Assembly (NCBI RefSeq): GCF_049243985.1
Contig: NC_135369.1
Location: 25,714,765-25,778,764, forward strand
Origin: Paroedura picta
Taxonomy: Eukaryota; Chordata; Lepidosauria; Squamata; Gekkonidae
Reading direction: 5' to 3'
Length of the DNA stretch: 64,000 nt
Below are positions 55,501 to 64,000 of this stretch, piece after piece. Each line of letters opens with the position of its first letter. The stretch's first letter is position 1. Both the position numbers and the translations under genes were made by a program. The notes under the pieces are model-generated. The model was given only the letters and a program-made list of their open reading frames with translations, had not been told where the DNA came from and searched no databases.

Positions 55501-58038
55501 TGCAGCCCTAGTCACACTGATTATTTTGGAGAAACTGTTGAAATTGCAGTCAGCAAGTAACTGGTGAATTCAACCTTGGAGGATTGATGTTAATCAGCAA
55601 AGCTGTACCTATGTACTCAGTAGTGACACTGGGTGGTCACTGCTGGGATAGTAGCCACATGTGCTTGGAATTTTCCATTCCACATGGGGCCACCGCCCAA
55701 TTCCAGCTCTCCTGGAAGAGAAGTCCTTGGAAGGAGGAAGGATCCTCCATTAAGCTCTCTCCATCTGCTCATGTTGGCATGTAGTCCTGCAGGCAAGCCA
55801 GCCAAGGAGCTTGCAATGTTTTCCTTTTGAGACTAATTTCTAAGTTTATATACACTGCTCCAGTGAGGAGTCTGAAGCAGATGGATATGATATATATTTG
55901 TGTTTAATCTTTCCTAGTAAAGATTATCCCTTTTAAACCTCAAGTCCTGTGAGTTTGGATCTGTGCCTAATCCACAAAAGATGGACAATAACTGCAAACA
56001 CTATGCAAATCTGCAAATCTATTTTTCCTGGAGAGACTACTTGGGGCCAAACCTAGTCCAAATTAGCCAACCTCCCCTCCCGAAGGGGCGAGATCATGTA
56101 GAACAAAGTTGGGAAGAATAGCTGTGCACACACCTACCTGAGGCCCTTCCCCTTCCCACCCCCCTCCAGGCTCATCATTGGCCATTTGGGGGGGGGGGGG
56201 CACATTGACATGACTATATATGGTCATATCAACCAATAAATGTTGATTCAGGTAGGTAGCCTTAAATGAAACTTTATTGGTCTTACTCTGTGACAACATT
56301 CAGGTGCATGAAGTGGTCCTACTGACCTTAGCATGCTGAGGTGACAGAATTGGTGAGGATTAATAATTCCCTACAAGAAGTGAACTGTGGGCTTAGAAAA
56401 GTTTTCCCTAGTGTGCTAATACTTGTTTTTTAAATTTTTCAAATGAGGAAGCATTACTCCCTTCTTGCAGTCTAAAGTACCTGCACCCCATTTAACCCCC
56501 TTGGAATTCTACCACCAACCCATTGAATTTTTAGGCTTACTATATATCAATGTGCAATAGGCAGTCTATCACAGTTTTTAGCTGTGGAAGCTAAAGGGAA
56601 ACTCTGTGATCAGAATCAGCATGGTGTGGCATAGTGGTCCCCAGCATGGCACCCACCAATGGATTTCCTGGTGCCCCTATACTTGTTCCCTGAAGGATCT
56701 CTTCCCCAAAGCCAGTCCTGGCTTTCCTTCTCCTCAGTGGAGCTGGAAAACCCAGAAAGTTGAAACAACTGACTTTGTAGTAGGAGAATGCTATGCTTGC
56801 AACTTCCCAACATTTCATGATTGGCCCCTGTAGCTCAGAGCAGCCACTTTCTGATAGGTCTTGGTCACAGAATCACAGAAACATAGAGTTGGAAAGGGCC
56901 ATACAGGCCATCTAGTCCAATCCCCTGCTCAACGCAGGATCAGCCCAGAGCATCCTAAAGCATCCAAGAAAAGTGTGTATCCAACCTTTGCTTGAAGACT
57001 GCCAGTGAGGGGGAGCTCACCAACCTCCTTAGGCAGCCTATTCCACTGCTGAACTACTCTGACTGTGAAATTTTTTCCCCCTGATATCTAGCCTACATTG
57101 TTGTACTTGTAATTTAAACCCATTATTGCGTGTCCTCTCCTCTGCAGCCAACGGAAACAGCATCCTGCCCTCCTCCAAGTGACAATCTTTCAAATACTTA
57201 AAGAGGGCTATCATGTCCCCTCTCAACCTCCTTTTCTCCAGGCTGAATATTCCCAAGTCCTTCAACCTATCTTCATAGGGCTTGGTCCCTTGGTCCTCCA
57301 TGGCAGACATTTTGTGGTGGCACCCATTTCTTGCTCTTAGGATTTTGAAAGAGCCCAGGAACTTAATAAAACCGGGGATCCCTTGTGCAGCAGTTCAAGT
57401 GACAGACTGGGATCTGGGAGACCCAGGTCTGAATTCCCATTCTGCTACGAAAGCTCGCTAGTGACCTTGAGTCAAGTCATCTTCTGTCGGCCAAACCTAC
57501 CTCACAGGGCTGTTGTTGTGAGGATGAAGGAGGGGGAACAATGTTGCAAGTTGCTTTGTTTCCCCCCTTGAATAGAAAAGCTGGGCACAGACTCTCAAAT
57601 AAATTAATTAATTAAAGCCGTTTTGACGCAAGCAATATTGGGTTGCCTCACCTCTGTGACGATGGTATTGGGGAAGATGCTCTGGTTGTATGTCCATCCA
57701 TCACTGCACTGCTCTGTTTTCATCTCAGTCCTGTTCCCGCTGGTGGTGTTAGGGTTCAAGAGCCACCACTGTGGGTCGACAAAACGGAGACATTCTTCCC
57801 ACTGTTGCTTCCCATCCATGGGGATGGAGACTTTGACGAGATCCTCATAGGTCAGGTTTTGATTCCCTCGAATGGCATCATGGTGAACCAAGCAGTGGTG
57901 CTCAGGAGTGGCTGCTGTGAAGTTCTGCAGTATATTGTGACTGGCCATCATCAACACAGGGAGGGCCAAGAGCGTCACATAGAGGAACTGGAAGCGCCCC
58001 ATGCCCCCCACATGTTCCAAGAGCTCAGCGAAGCTCAT
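44495..58038 (-). CDS. SLC22A6/8-like: OAT-C: SLC22 organic anion transporter (OAT1/OAT3-like), 10 coding exons
   Basis: Predicted 555-residue, 12-TM MFS transporter, first of the three in transcription order. Exons on complement: 57652-58038, 54877-54980, 54346-54500, 52150-52318, 51454-51577, 50621-50736, 48804-49018, 47928-48036, 46442-46645, 44495-44579. The start ATG at 58038 ([12 protein letters not shown]) has ACC before it. Marks: N39 in [34 protein letters not shown]388 in DFPAK and R460 in [17 protein letters not shown] replaces the usual WDLVC at exon 2. The 5' splice site of intron 4 is GTAAAATC, against GTAGGT in both paralogues, and sits on transposon sequence. Intron 6 holds one arm of an inverted duplication whose other arm lies beyond the 3' end of the gene. 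Confidence 0.95.
45064..45450 (-). mobile_element. CR1 LINE 3' region
   Basis: (AATCATAG)n then GGGGCCATACAGGCCTTCTA. Near-identical in text to 56870-57310. Intron 9 of OAT-C. Confidence 0.9.
45590..45705. mobile_element. Half of an AGAGTCC-type fold-back repeat
   Basis: TGGGTAGCCGTGTTGGTCTG to GCATGCCCTCTTCCTCAGAC. A further piece (GGTCTTAAAGGTGTTATTGA) follows at about 46012-46050, beyond an L2 insertion. Confidence 0.65.
45840..45976 (+). mobile_element. L2-like LINE 3' end with CAAA tail
   Basis: TATTGTAAACTGCCGCAAGA, GAGTGGCGGCATAAAAATCT, then (AAAC)n. It appears inserted into the fold-back repeat 45590-46050. Confidence 0.75.
46442..46645 (-). CDS. SLC22A6/8-like: OAT-C exon 9 (residues 460-528)
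   Basis: 204 bp, [15 protein letters not shown] to [18 protein letters not shown] (TM11-TM12). Acceptor TGCAG|GCAG, donor ATCCA|GTAAGT. Confidence 0.95.
46755..46880. mobile_element. Palindromic MITE, AATGCACTTTCAACG family
   Basis: GAATGCACTTTCAACGTGCT, CTGTGCAGAACAG centre, GTGCACTGAAAGTGCATTAT, ending GTGTGCAGACTAGGCCC. It lies about 110 bp upstream of the OAT-C exon 9 acceptor (46645). Confidence 0.78.
47928..48036 (-). CDS. SLC22A6/8-like: OAT-C exon 8 (residues 424-460)
   Basis: 109 bp, [20 protein letters not shown] and GELYPTVL. Acceptor TCCAG|ATATGC, donor CTCAG|GTAAGA. Confidence 0.93.
48127..48245 (+). mobile_element. tRNA-derived SINE, third family
   Basis: GCAGCTTAGCAGTAGAGCAT and CAAGTCCAGTTCC are degenerate A and B boxes; same family as 29886-30026. 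Intron 7 of OAT-C. Confidence 0.65.
48804..49018 (-). CDS. SLC22A6/8-like: OAT-C exon 7 (residues 352-424)
   Basis: 215 bp, TM7-TM9, with [18 protein letters not shown] and DFPAK (K388). Acceptor TTAAG|GTTC, donor CCAG|GTGAGA. Confidence 0.94.
49078..49158. mobile_element. Fold-back repeat fragment, AGTCCAGAAGCACC
   Basis: One arm only, ending CACGCACATTTCCTCAGG, where an L2 3' end begins. Starts 60 bp upstream of the OAT-C exon 7 acceptor. Confidence 0.65.
49160..49548 (+). mobile_element. L2-like LINE 3' end with (AAT)n tail
   Basis: CCTGGTGGAATGAGCTCCCG, CGGGGGGAGGCGGGATATAA, then about 15 AAT units. Intron 6 of OAT-C. Confidence 0.85.
49920..50350 (-). repeat. Inverted duplication, arm 2
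   Basis: Close reverse complement of 43155-43590, inside OAT-C intron 6. Flanking sequence diverges abruptly on both sides. Confidence 0.93.
50621..50736 (-). CDS. SLC22A6/8-like: OAT-C exon 6 (residues 314-352)
   Basis: 116 bp, [15 protein letters not shown] to [13 protein letters not shown]. Acceptor CCCAG|ACCC, donor GTGTG|GTGAGT. Confidence 0.92.
51454..51577 (-). CDS. SLC22A6/8-like: OAT-C exon 5 (residues 272-313)
   Basis: 124 bp, [14 protein letters not shown] and the basic cytosolic loop. Acceptor CCAG|GTGG, donor GAG|GTGAAC. Confidence 0.93.
51640..52090 (+). mobile_element. L2-like LINE fragment filling OAT-C intron 4
   Basis: AGCTGCATTGGTTGACAGTT, CCTACCTGGTGGAATGAGCT and CGCAGGGCCTGCAAGATGGA match the L2 coding end at 23500-23860. 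About 80% of the 572-bp intron. Confidence 0.85.
52101..52149. mobile_element. MITE arm at the OAT-C intron 4 donor
   Basis: GGGCCATTCCACACACATGG and GATAATGCACTTTAGAAGTAGATTTTAC read as one arm of the AATGCACTTT family. The arm ends at the exon boundary, so minus-strand GTAAAATC is both MITE arm and splice donor. Confidence 0.75.
52150..52318 (-). CDS. SLC22A6/8-like: OAT-C exon 4 (residues 216-272)
   Basis: 169 bp, [13 protein letters not shown], then [17 protein letters not shown] and YFIFFFYSW. Acceptor ATACAG|CTGTGG. The donor CTG|GTAAAATC abuts a MITE arm at 52101-52149. Confidence 0.94.
52370..53275. mobile_element. Possible DNA element with GGGCCATTCCGCAT start
   Basis: Begins GGGCCATTCCGCATGAC and ends near TTGTGCAGAAAGCCCC, whose reverse starts GGGGCTTTCTGCAC. 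Weak terminal similarity only; no coding capacity seen. It lies in OAT-C intron 3. Confidence 0.4.
53435..53615. mobile_element. MITE, GGTTGCCAAC family, ends lost
   Basis: Internal GGAGAAAATGGCTGCTTTGG and CACCCCAAAATCTTCAGGTG recur in other copies. Confidence 0.55.
53995..54033 (+). pseudogene. U6 snRNA 5' fragment with target duplication
   Basis: GTGCTCGCTTCAGCAGCACA and the next 19 nt (to TTGGAATGA) equal the first 39 nt of vertebrate U6 apart from about two changes, then stop. ATCAGCTTAT occurs on both sides (53984-53993 and 54033-54042). It is a retroposed fragment lacking the rest of U6, in OAT-C intron 3, antisense to the gene. Confidence 0.85.
54346..54500 (-). CDS. SLC22A6/8-like: OAT-C exon 3 (residues 164-216)
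   Basis: 155 bp, [15 protein letters not shown] (TM3) and [15 protein letters not shown] (TM4). Donor CTGT|GTGAGT. Confidence 0.94.
54877..54980 (-). CDS. SLC22A6/8-like: OAT-C exon 2 (residues 130-164)
   Basis: 104 bp, [16 protein letters not shown] to GGLSD. Acceptor CCCCAG|TGG, donor ACAG|GTGAGG. The asparagine in WNLVC is unusual for the family. Confidence 0.93.
55295..55510. mobile_element. MITE, GGTTGCCAAC family, decayed
   Basis: GACCTGAAGATGCCCTAGAA, GAAAATGACTGCTTTGAAGG and CAGGTGATTCCCAACCCAGA. Confidence 0.55.
56037..56240. mobile_element. hAT-like repeat fragment (GTTGGGAAGAATAGC type)
   Basis: Shares GTTGGGAAG(C/A)ATAGC, CCTCCAG and ATCATTGGCC(A/G)TTTG in order with 61852-62165. 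Intron 1 of OAT-C. Confidence 0.55.
56870..57312 (-). mobile_element. CR1 LINE 3' region
   Basis: AGAATCACAGAAACATAGAG to CATAGGGCTTGGTCCCTTGG, about 440 bp. Same subfamily as 45064-45450. Confidence 0.9.
57385..57600 (+). mobile_element. Squamate-type tRNA SINE
   Basis: GACAGACTGGGATCTGGGAG, CCAGGTCTGAATTCC (B box region), ACCTACCTCACAGGGCTGTT. It ends about 50 bp from the OAT-C exon 1 donor. Confidence 0.75.
57652..58038 (-). CDS. SLC22A6/8-like: OAT-C exon 1 (residues 1-129)
   Basis: 387 bp, TM1 and the extracellular loop with sequons NFT, NLT, NTT, NRT and NQS, ending PNTIVTE. Donor GAG|GTGAGG, phase 0. Confidence 0.95.
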
Positions 58039-58861
58039 GGTGCCAATTGGACTGGTCCAGGCAGTATTCTATCTCAGTTCAATGAGTCCCCAAAGGGATG
58101 ATGGAGCCCTTCAACAGCCAGAAGCCAGCAAAACAATAGCTGGACAAACAGGGGGATTGATACCAAGATGACTCTTGAAAGTTGTCATAAAACCAGAGGT
58201 TGGCTTTCTGGTCAGTGGGAAGTTCCAAGGATCTGGAGAGACCTCTGAAGGAGATGCGTCAAGGGAGGGTTACCTTCTTGGGTCAGAGGATGAATATCTC
58301 TTTCATTCCTTTGTCCGAGTGAAGCGATACATCCGAGTGAGAGAAATCTCTGCCAATATGGCACCCTTTGCTGAAACACTCTAAAAAGAGGCACATGTCA
58401 TAGTGAAGCAATATTTCAACCCCTTTTTCATTGTCCTCTAGTAGTACATCAAACGGCGTAGAGGGATTCTGTTCTGTGGGCACGGTATTTAAGGGCCCAA
58501 GCTGATCTCTTGGTTAAAATATTACAGTAGTTGGGGCAGAGGGTGTCATTAGATGAGGGAGAATGCAGAAGATAGCAGCTGCCAGGGGCAAGGGGGTAGA
58601 GGTGAGGCTCTTTCTGATCTCCAGTGCAAGCAGTGGAGTATATTATTCACATAACAGAATCAGGAATTAACTTTCTTTGGGAATGCTCCAGGATGTTCTG
58701 AGAACTACCACTGATAATCGCTCCTGATAGGGAAGACTGGCCATCATCTCCCTAACTTTGTGGCTTTGGTCGCAGATAGGGCTTCCTTCTAACAGTGTTT
58801 TTAAAAGACGAATAGATGCACAGATTGTCCATGGGAGAGCACACGCCATTATTACCTAGAC

Positions 58862-59000
58862 CCGGGGTATGCAAATTGTGGCCCTCCAGCTGTCCATGGA
58901 CTACAATTCCCATGAGCCCCCTTTAGGGGCTATACCTTCCAGGGGCTCATGGGAATTGTAGTCCATGGACTGCTGGAGGGCCACAATTTGCCCACCCCTG
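58862..59000. mobile_element. Palindromic hAT MITE, 139 bp
   Basis: CCGGGGTATGCAAATTGTGG to CCCACCCCTG, exact 8-bp duplications ACCTAGAC at 58854-58861 and 59001-59008. 824 bp upstream of the OAT-C ATG. Confidence 0.9.
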
Positions 59001-59271
59001 ACCTAGACGATTTCCACAGTACAGGCTTCTTCTATTTGAATCCCGATGGGATTGCTCACTTTTGCATCACTCGTTCTGCAGTAGGGCTTCTGAACCAGGA
59101 TCAGACCTGCCATGCGCATTTTCCCGTTTACCCCATTTACTTTGGATAGGGGACGTCCTGTCATGCTGTTCGCCATTTAAAAAAAAGAAACCTTTGCATG
59201 TGTTTTGATATTATTGCGCAACCACAAAGTGAAGAAAAAGTTAAAAACTAAAAAACCCCAAACAAACCACA

Positions 59272-59577
59272 TGTTGTGTATGCGGATCTGCCAAGGACCG
59301 AGCTTTGGGTCCTAGGCAGGATGCAACCAGATGTGAAACCAGTCAATGGGCTGCATGGTTCCCCACTGTGGGAGCCTTTAAATCAATCAAGCACATCTCA
59401 GCCAATTGGGTGGGAGACTCTTTTGTCTGTAACATGTATATAAGTTGGGGTTTTCTCAGGGTTTTTTAGGCTTTTTGTTGCTTGCTTCAACATGTGCTCA
59501 CTGATGAGATCACCAATAAAGAGCTGTTCGTTTGCCCAGTAGCCTGGCGTTCTTCCTACGAACCAACATATGTTACA
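59272..59577 (+). mobile_element. Solo LTR (Ty3/gypsy-like), fossil
   Basis: 306 bp starting TGTTGTGTATG and ending TATGTTACA, flanked by the 5-bp duplication CCACA (59267-59271 and 59578-59582). A CCAAT motif, GTATATAAG near 59437 and AATAAA near 59514 give the U3-R-U5 order of a complete LTR. No internal region remains. Confidence 0.85.
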
Positions 59578-60372
59578 CCACATTTCTTCCAGAGCCAATG
59601 AATGTGCTTGGAGGATGAACTGCAGGGAAATTTAGAAAGTATGTGTAGGAGTGTGCATTAGAGTGTTCCTTGGCTGTCCCATCCTTCTCTCTGCCTTCCC
59701 CTCCAGCTGGGCTTCTTTGTTGGTTGTCCCCCTGACTTTCCCCCCAGCTTCCCATCGGACCCCCATGATGCAGCATCAGGCTGCATGCTGGATGCCTCTC
59801 TATCCATTTCCTTTGCCATTCCTGAAGACTGTACTGTGGTCTCTTTGGACACCACTTTCCTTTTCCTGCACCCTGCAATGAGCGGGAGGACATTTTTATT
59901 GTTACTACAAAGAAACATTACCCCATACGTGCAAACAACGAGCAGAAGGAAGCAATAGGGGCCGCCCACTTTTCCCAGAAAACCACAGAAGGTCGGGCCT
60001 TCTGTGAACAGCATGAAGTGAAACCAATCCTCATAATTGCTGTTTGGAGACAACAGGTGCAAATTTGATGTCAACTTTCAGAGACCAATATGAAGGAAAC
60101 CCAGAGCATACAGACAACTGTAGAAAAGCCCTGGGTGTTTCCTGAATCATTTCTCCTCTCTTATTTGAAGATTGAGATAATGTTTGCATCTCCTCCTGTC
60201 TTCTGGCACATCTCCAAGAGGTCCTGAAGATGATGGACAAAGGTTCCGCAAGCTCTCCAGAAAGTTCTTTGAGCACTGACAGATGCACACCATCTGGCCC
60301 AGGGCATCTGAACTCATCCAGTGCAGCCAGGTACCTCTCAATAACCTCTCTATCCAAAGAATCCCAGAGAAT

Positions 60373-60390
60373 GAACACACACACACACAG
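60373..60390 (+). repeat. (AC)n microsatellite
   Basis: About nine AC units. Confidence 0.9.
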
Positions 60391-60517
60391 ATTCATGTGT
60401 GCTAAGTATCTTCTTAAACAGGAAATTATTTATTTATTTGATTTGTAGACAGCCCCTCTCTGCAAGTAGGCTCAGTGTGGTGACAACATATAAAAGCCAA
60501 TTCATACACATAGTTAA

Positions 60518-60755
60518 AACCTCAAAGCGGCTTACAATCTCCTTCCCTTTCCTCTCCCCACAACAGACACCCTGTGAGGTAGGTGAGGCTAAGAGAGTGC
60601 AGATATTACTGCTCGGTCAGAACAGTTTTATCAGTGCTGTAGCGAGCCCAAGGTCACTCAGCCGGCTGCATGTGGAGGAGCGGGGAATCAAACTGGGCTC
60701 ACCAGATGCACTCCTAACCACTACAACAAACTGGTTCTAACACCAAACCGGCTCT
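60518..60755 (-). mobile_element. TTC-tailed tRNA SINE, tail lost
   Basis: CCTCAAAGCGGCTTACAATC, CACAACAGACACCCTGTGAG, GAATCAAACTGGG (B box). It abuts an L2-like fragment at 60428-60500. Confidence 0.85.
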
Positions 60756-61851
60756 CTAGGGCTGTCAAGAAACCCCAGATTTTCATGAAACCCTGATTGA
60801 GAAAGTTGGCCCTAGAATAATGGAACTTATGTGTTTGCCAAAGAAACTGGAAGGCGGGTGATGGATCTGTCTGGAGTGAAGTCAAAGCCCAAGATGGAAC
60901 CTTAGAAGTTTACCAGGAACCAAAGCAATAACTGTGATGGTTCTACCAAGGTAGAAGCAGAGATGTAAATGTACCTTGCTGACCCCTGGATTACAGGACA
61001 GGAAATAGCTAAGGTGGAGCACACTTTCAGTGGCCACTAATGAACGTTTTTGAGTGTGTTGGAGAAGGTGTGATTGGAAGTTGATGAGGTTAGTAGCACC
61101 TTACTTGCGGTCCTATTGTCCCAAGGATATGCATTCTGACTGTGGGTGGGGAGAGATTGCAAGCAGTTGATCAACTCCTAGCTGTATCAAAAGAGTCCAG
61201 AGGGGGCCTGGGATCCTAGTATCTGGCTTGCATCCATGATGGCTGCTTGAGAGCAGACTATGTACTATTGGTGTGTAGATCCAGTGGCCATCTATTCCAA
61301 AGTCCATTTCTGCCCAACAGTGTGTTGCAAGGTAATCCTCTGGAGGTGTTGCAGAAGGACATTAATGTTTTAAACTGCCCCTCAAGAATGAGGAGGGTTC
61401 TGGCTTCTAACACATTAATATAGCTTCAGAGGAGGCAAGTGACTAACAGGAAAAACAAGCTTTCCCCTCTAGGTCAATGTTTTAAAGAGGATAATTTCCA
61501 TTGCTAGTTTATAACAACATGTAAAGAGTTCTACTGGGTCAGGCTGATGACCCCTCTAGTTCAGCATCCTGTTCCCCACTATGGCCCACCAGACGACTCT
61601 GCAAAGCAGGACACGAAAGGAACATTCCTCCGTCACATACAGTGCTCAAAGGCCGGCTCCCTCTGCAAAAGGGGCACTGATTTCTTCCTCCATGAATTTG
61701 TCTGATTTGCTTTTAAAGTCACTTAAAGCAAGTGACAAACACTGAATCTCAAGGTAATATATCCCATGACTGAGTTATGTCATACATTAAAAAAAATTTC
61801 ATGGGATGATTCAGTTGGAATGAGTAGCTCGGCATGGCTGAATATCACTCC

Positions 61852-62165
61852 AAGGCAGCCTTTCTCAACTTCTTTTTACCATTGAGAAACCCCTGAAACA
61901 TTCTTCAGGCTTCGAGGAACCCCAGAAGTGGTGTGATTGTGCAGAATATGGTTGGGAAGCATAGCCCACCCAGGGTTCCTCCCCTTCCCATTCCCTCCAG
62001 ACCAATCATTGGCCGTTTGCGGCCACTCATATGCGCATGCACGCATGCGCGGGAGTGCCGTGCATATGTGTTTGCGGTCGCACATGGCGCAACATGCATG
62101 CACTGGCCGGCGCAGCCTTGCGGAGTCAGGGAGCTGCGGCCCGGTCCCAGGCCACCGTGCTAGAA
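61852..62165. mobile_element. CpG-rich hAT-like element
   Basis: GCAGCCTTTCTCAACTTCTT start, GAAACCCCTGAAACATTCTT, then a CpG-dense part with TGCGCATGCACGCATGCGCG. Related to 56037-56240. Confidence 0.55.
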
Positions 62166-62570
62166 GACTCCTCCCCCAAGACAAATTGCAGTCCTATGTA
62201 AAGCCTGGTGAAGTTACAGCTGACTGCACAGGTGCATGTGTACATGTGCACACACACACTTACTACCTGAAGAAGTCACGGCTTACAATGTGAGGGCGAT
62301 CTGGCTGCAACATCTGTCACCCCATTGATCACCAGGGTTGATTTGGCTGATCTGGCTGGTTGGCGGGTGTCCCCTTGCTCCCTCCCGAAGCTGTGCGCAC
62401 ACACACAAACACTGCCAATGATCAAAGCTTGCAATGCCAGTGTCTTTGGGTTCCACCATGCATTCTGTACATTCAACTCCCCCCACCATATTATAAGATC
62501 ATGTGATTCTTTCCCATTTTTACAGCAGTCAATAACACAGCAGAGAATCTCTTATTGCTTGGCAATATGG

Positions 62571-62915
62571 AAAACAGGGCTTACCAGCTGCTTGTCAGTT
62601 TCAAAAATAGTCTTGTCAGTTTCAACATTGGTTCTCCCCTTTTGCCTGTACTCCTTTTTGTTCCTTTTCATTCAATGAACTAATGCTAAAATGCATACTC
62701 AAAAATTGAACGAGGATTTAATGGAAGGGGCTTGCTAGATGCTACTGTGCAGCTGCAACAGGGCAATTTTCGTAAATTATAAGAAACTTTGGCTGCCACC
62801 CCGATTTAGAAAAGTGTGTTTTTAAAATTTTAGCTGTAGAATAAATACTCTTGATTTAGAAAATCAAGCTTAAAGGCATACTGCTTGGAAAATCTGCAGT
62901 AAAGTGTGCATGCAG
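62571..62915 (+). repeat. Unclassified interspersed repeat, copy 2
   Basis: Same ordered blocks as 25203-25655, in direct orientation. Confidence 0.7.
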
Positions 62916-64000
62916 GCCTAGCAGTCTTGGTCTGTAGGACAGAAGGAAATCTCATCATCCCATTTCCCTCCTGACAGAGATAAAAGTTAGCATGTATTTG
63001 TTCAGTTTGGATCTGGAGCTGAAAACACCTAGTTTTCTACAATATTCTTAATCTCACTCATCCTCCAATTAGCAAGAAGATATAGACATGGTTCTCATTG
63101 CTATATCATCCTCATAATTAGCCTCTGAGGTAGGTTAGTATTAGTGAGAGGTCACTTACATTCAGGTTGTTTGCTCTGGCTTGAATGATACTGGGCTGTG
63201 TTTGTTAGCTTTAGTTTCCCCATAGTATTATTGTTCTTTCATACACCTCAGTTTTCTTCATCTTTCCTGCAGTCTTTCCCAAACCTGGTTTGCTGCAATG
63301 TTTTGGGAGAGATCATAGCAAAGCTGAGGTGGTATCCCTGTATACAGGGAAGTCTAAGTCTTCTGGGTACAGTCCACATGGGTGACATTTTCCCTTCCCC
63401 AATATCCTGCAGTGGCTATTCTGCCCTACAGTTGCATGGTTTCTTGTCTCAGCAGCTGACATATCATTATAGCAATATCATTATTAATAATCTGTCAGAA
63501 CCCCTGAATTTCCAGGTTTAATCTCTAGCCCTTTTTGTATTACAGAGTTATATCTTTTCACTGATATCTGTGCCAACTGAAGGTGCTATAGACTTGCTTC
63601 TTTAAAAAAAAACTGGGAATTCAGGGACTATTTTAGAGAGATTCTTATCATACTATGAAACTATAACACTGTCAGTTACTGATTAAAAAAATAAATTCCT
63701 CTGGTGATATGGAGAAGGGAAAATGCAGGGAAACCTGTCTTCTGGAAGCCCCATTGCCACCACACTGTATGGGCAGCTATAGCAGAAACTAGGAAACCAT
63801 TCAATTCTGGCCCTTTGTGGAAAACACAGAGGGAATGTACCAAATCTAAGATCACAATGAGCTTCTTGGTAGCATGAAGATTTAAATTTGAGTCTCTCAG
63901 GTACCAGTTTGACATTTTGAGGGCCTAATTTTGGAATATTTTATTTATGGGACTTTCCTGAGCCTTGTCAACTGTTGGAATATACAATATCTAGTGTACA

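Larger units (their letters stand above)
58039..64000. other. Upstream flank of OAT-C
   Basis: About 6 kb with no supported gene. Recognised: a palindromic hAT at 58862, a solo LTR at 59272, a SINE at 60518, a CpG-rich hAT-like repeat at 61852 and an unclassified repeat at 62571. I see nothing nameable in 58100-58850 or 62920-64000. Confidence 0.5.

Noticed and set aside
58039-64000. A fourth SLC22 gene or exon upstream of OAT-C
   Set aside because: No frame shows the family motifs (GRFQ, SDRFGR, SARW, AYYGL, RQTGMG). If a fourth copy exists it is outside the window.

Overview
The window is vertebrate nuclear DNA, most likely from a squamate reptile and plausibly a gecko. The basis is multi-exon genes with GT-AG introns, embedded in CR1 and L2 LINE fragments, several tRNA-derived SINE families of squamate type, many short palindromic hAT-like elements and a SPIN-like hAT copy. 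The species call rests on remembered repeat families, not on a search.

The only protein-coding genes I can support are three head-to-tail paralogues on the minus strand. They encode SLC22-family organic anion transporters of OAT1/OAT3 type (SLC22A6/A8-like). In + coordinates they are OAT-A (1444-17119), OAT-B (21708-35088) and OAT-C (44495-58038); OAT-C is first in the direction of transcription. Each resolves into ten coding exons. Exons 2-9 have the same lengths in all three genes (104, 155, 169, 124, 116, 215, 109 and 204 bp) with the same phases. The predicted proteins are 583, 560 and 555 residues with no internal stop. All three keep the MFS loop signature (GxLSD[KR]FGR[KR]), the glycosylation site N39 and the OAT1-type lysine and arginine thought to bind anionic substrate, so all three look functional. 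The last exon of OAT-A is the least certain part.

Layout: 1-1443 is repeat-rich flank with a SPIN-like element nested in a CR1. Then come OAT-A, a 4.6 kb spacer with SINE and CR1 copies, and OAT-B. A 9.4 kb spacer follows, holding palindromic hAT elements and a broken Ty3/gypsy-like fossil. OAT-C is next, and 58039-64000 is repeat-rich upstream flank with a solo LTR.

The most interesting signals are at the gene-transposon boundary. The 5' splice site of OAT-C intron 4 lies on a MITE arm. SINE tails abut splice sites in OAT-A and OAT-B. A roughly 430 bp inverted duplication brackets the 3' half of OAT-C. Seven hAT-type palindromes have readable 8-bp target duplications, and a 39-nt U6 snRNA fragment has its own duplication. 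I found no new gene system beyond this.
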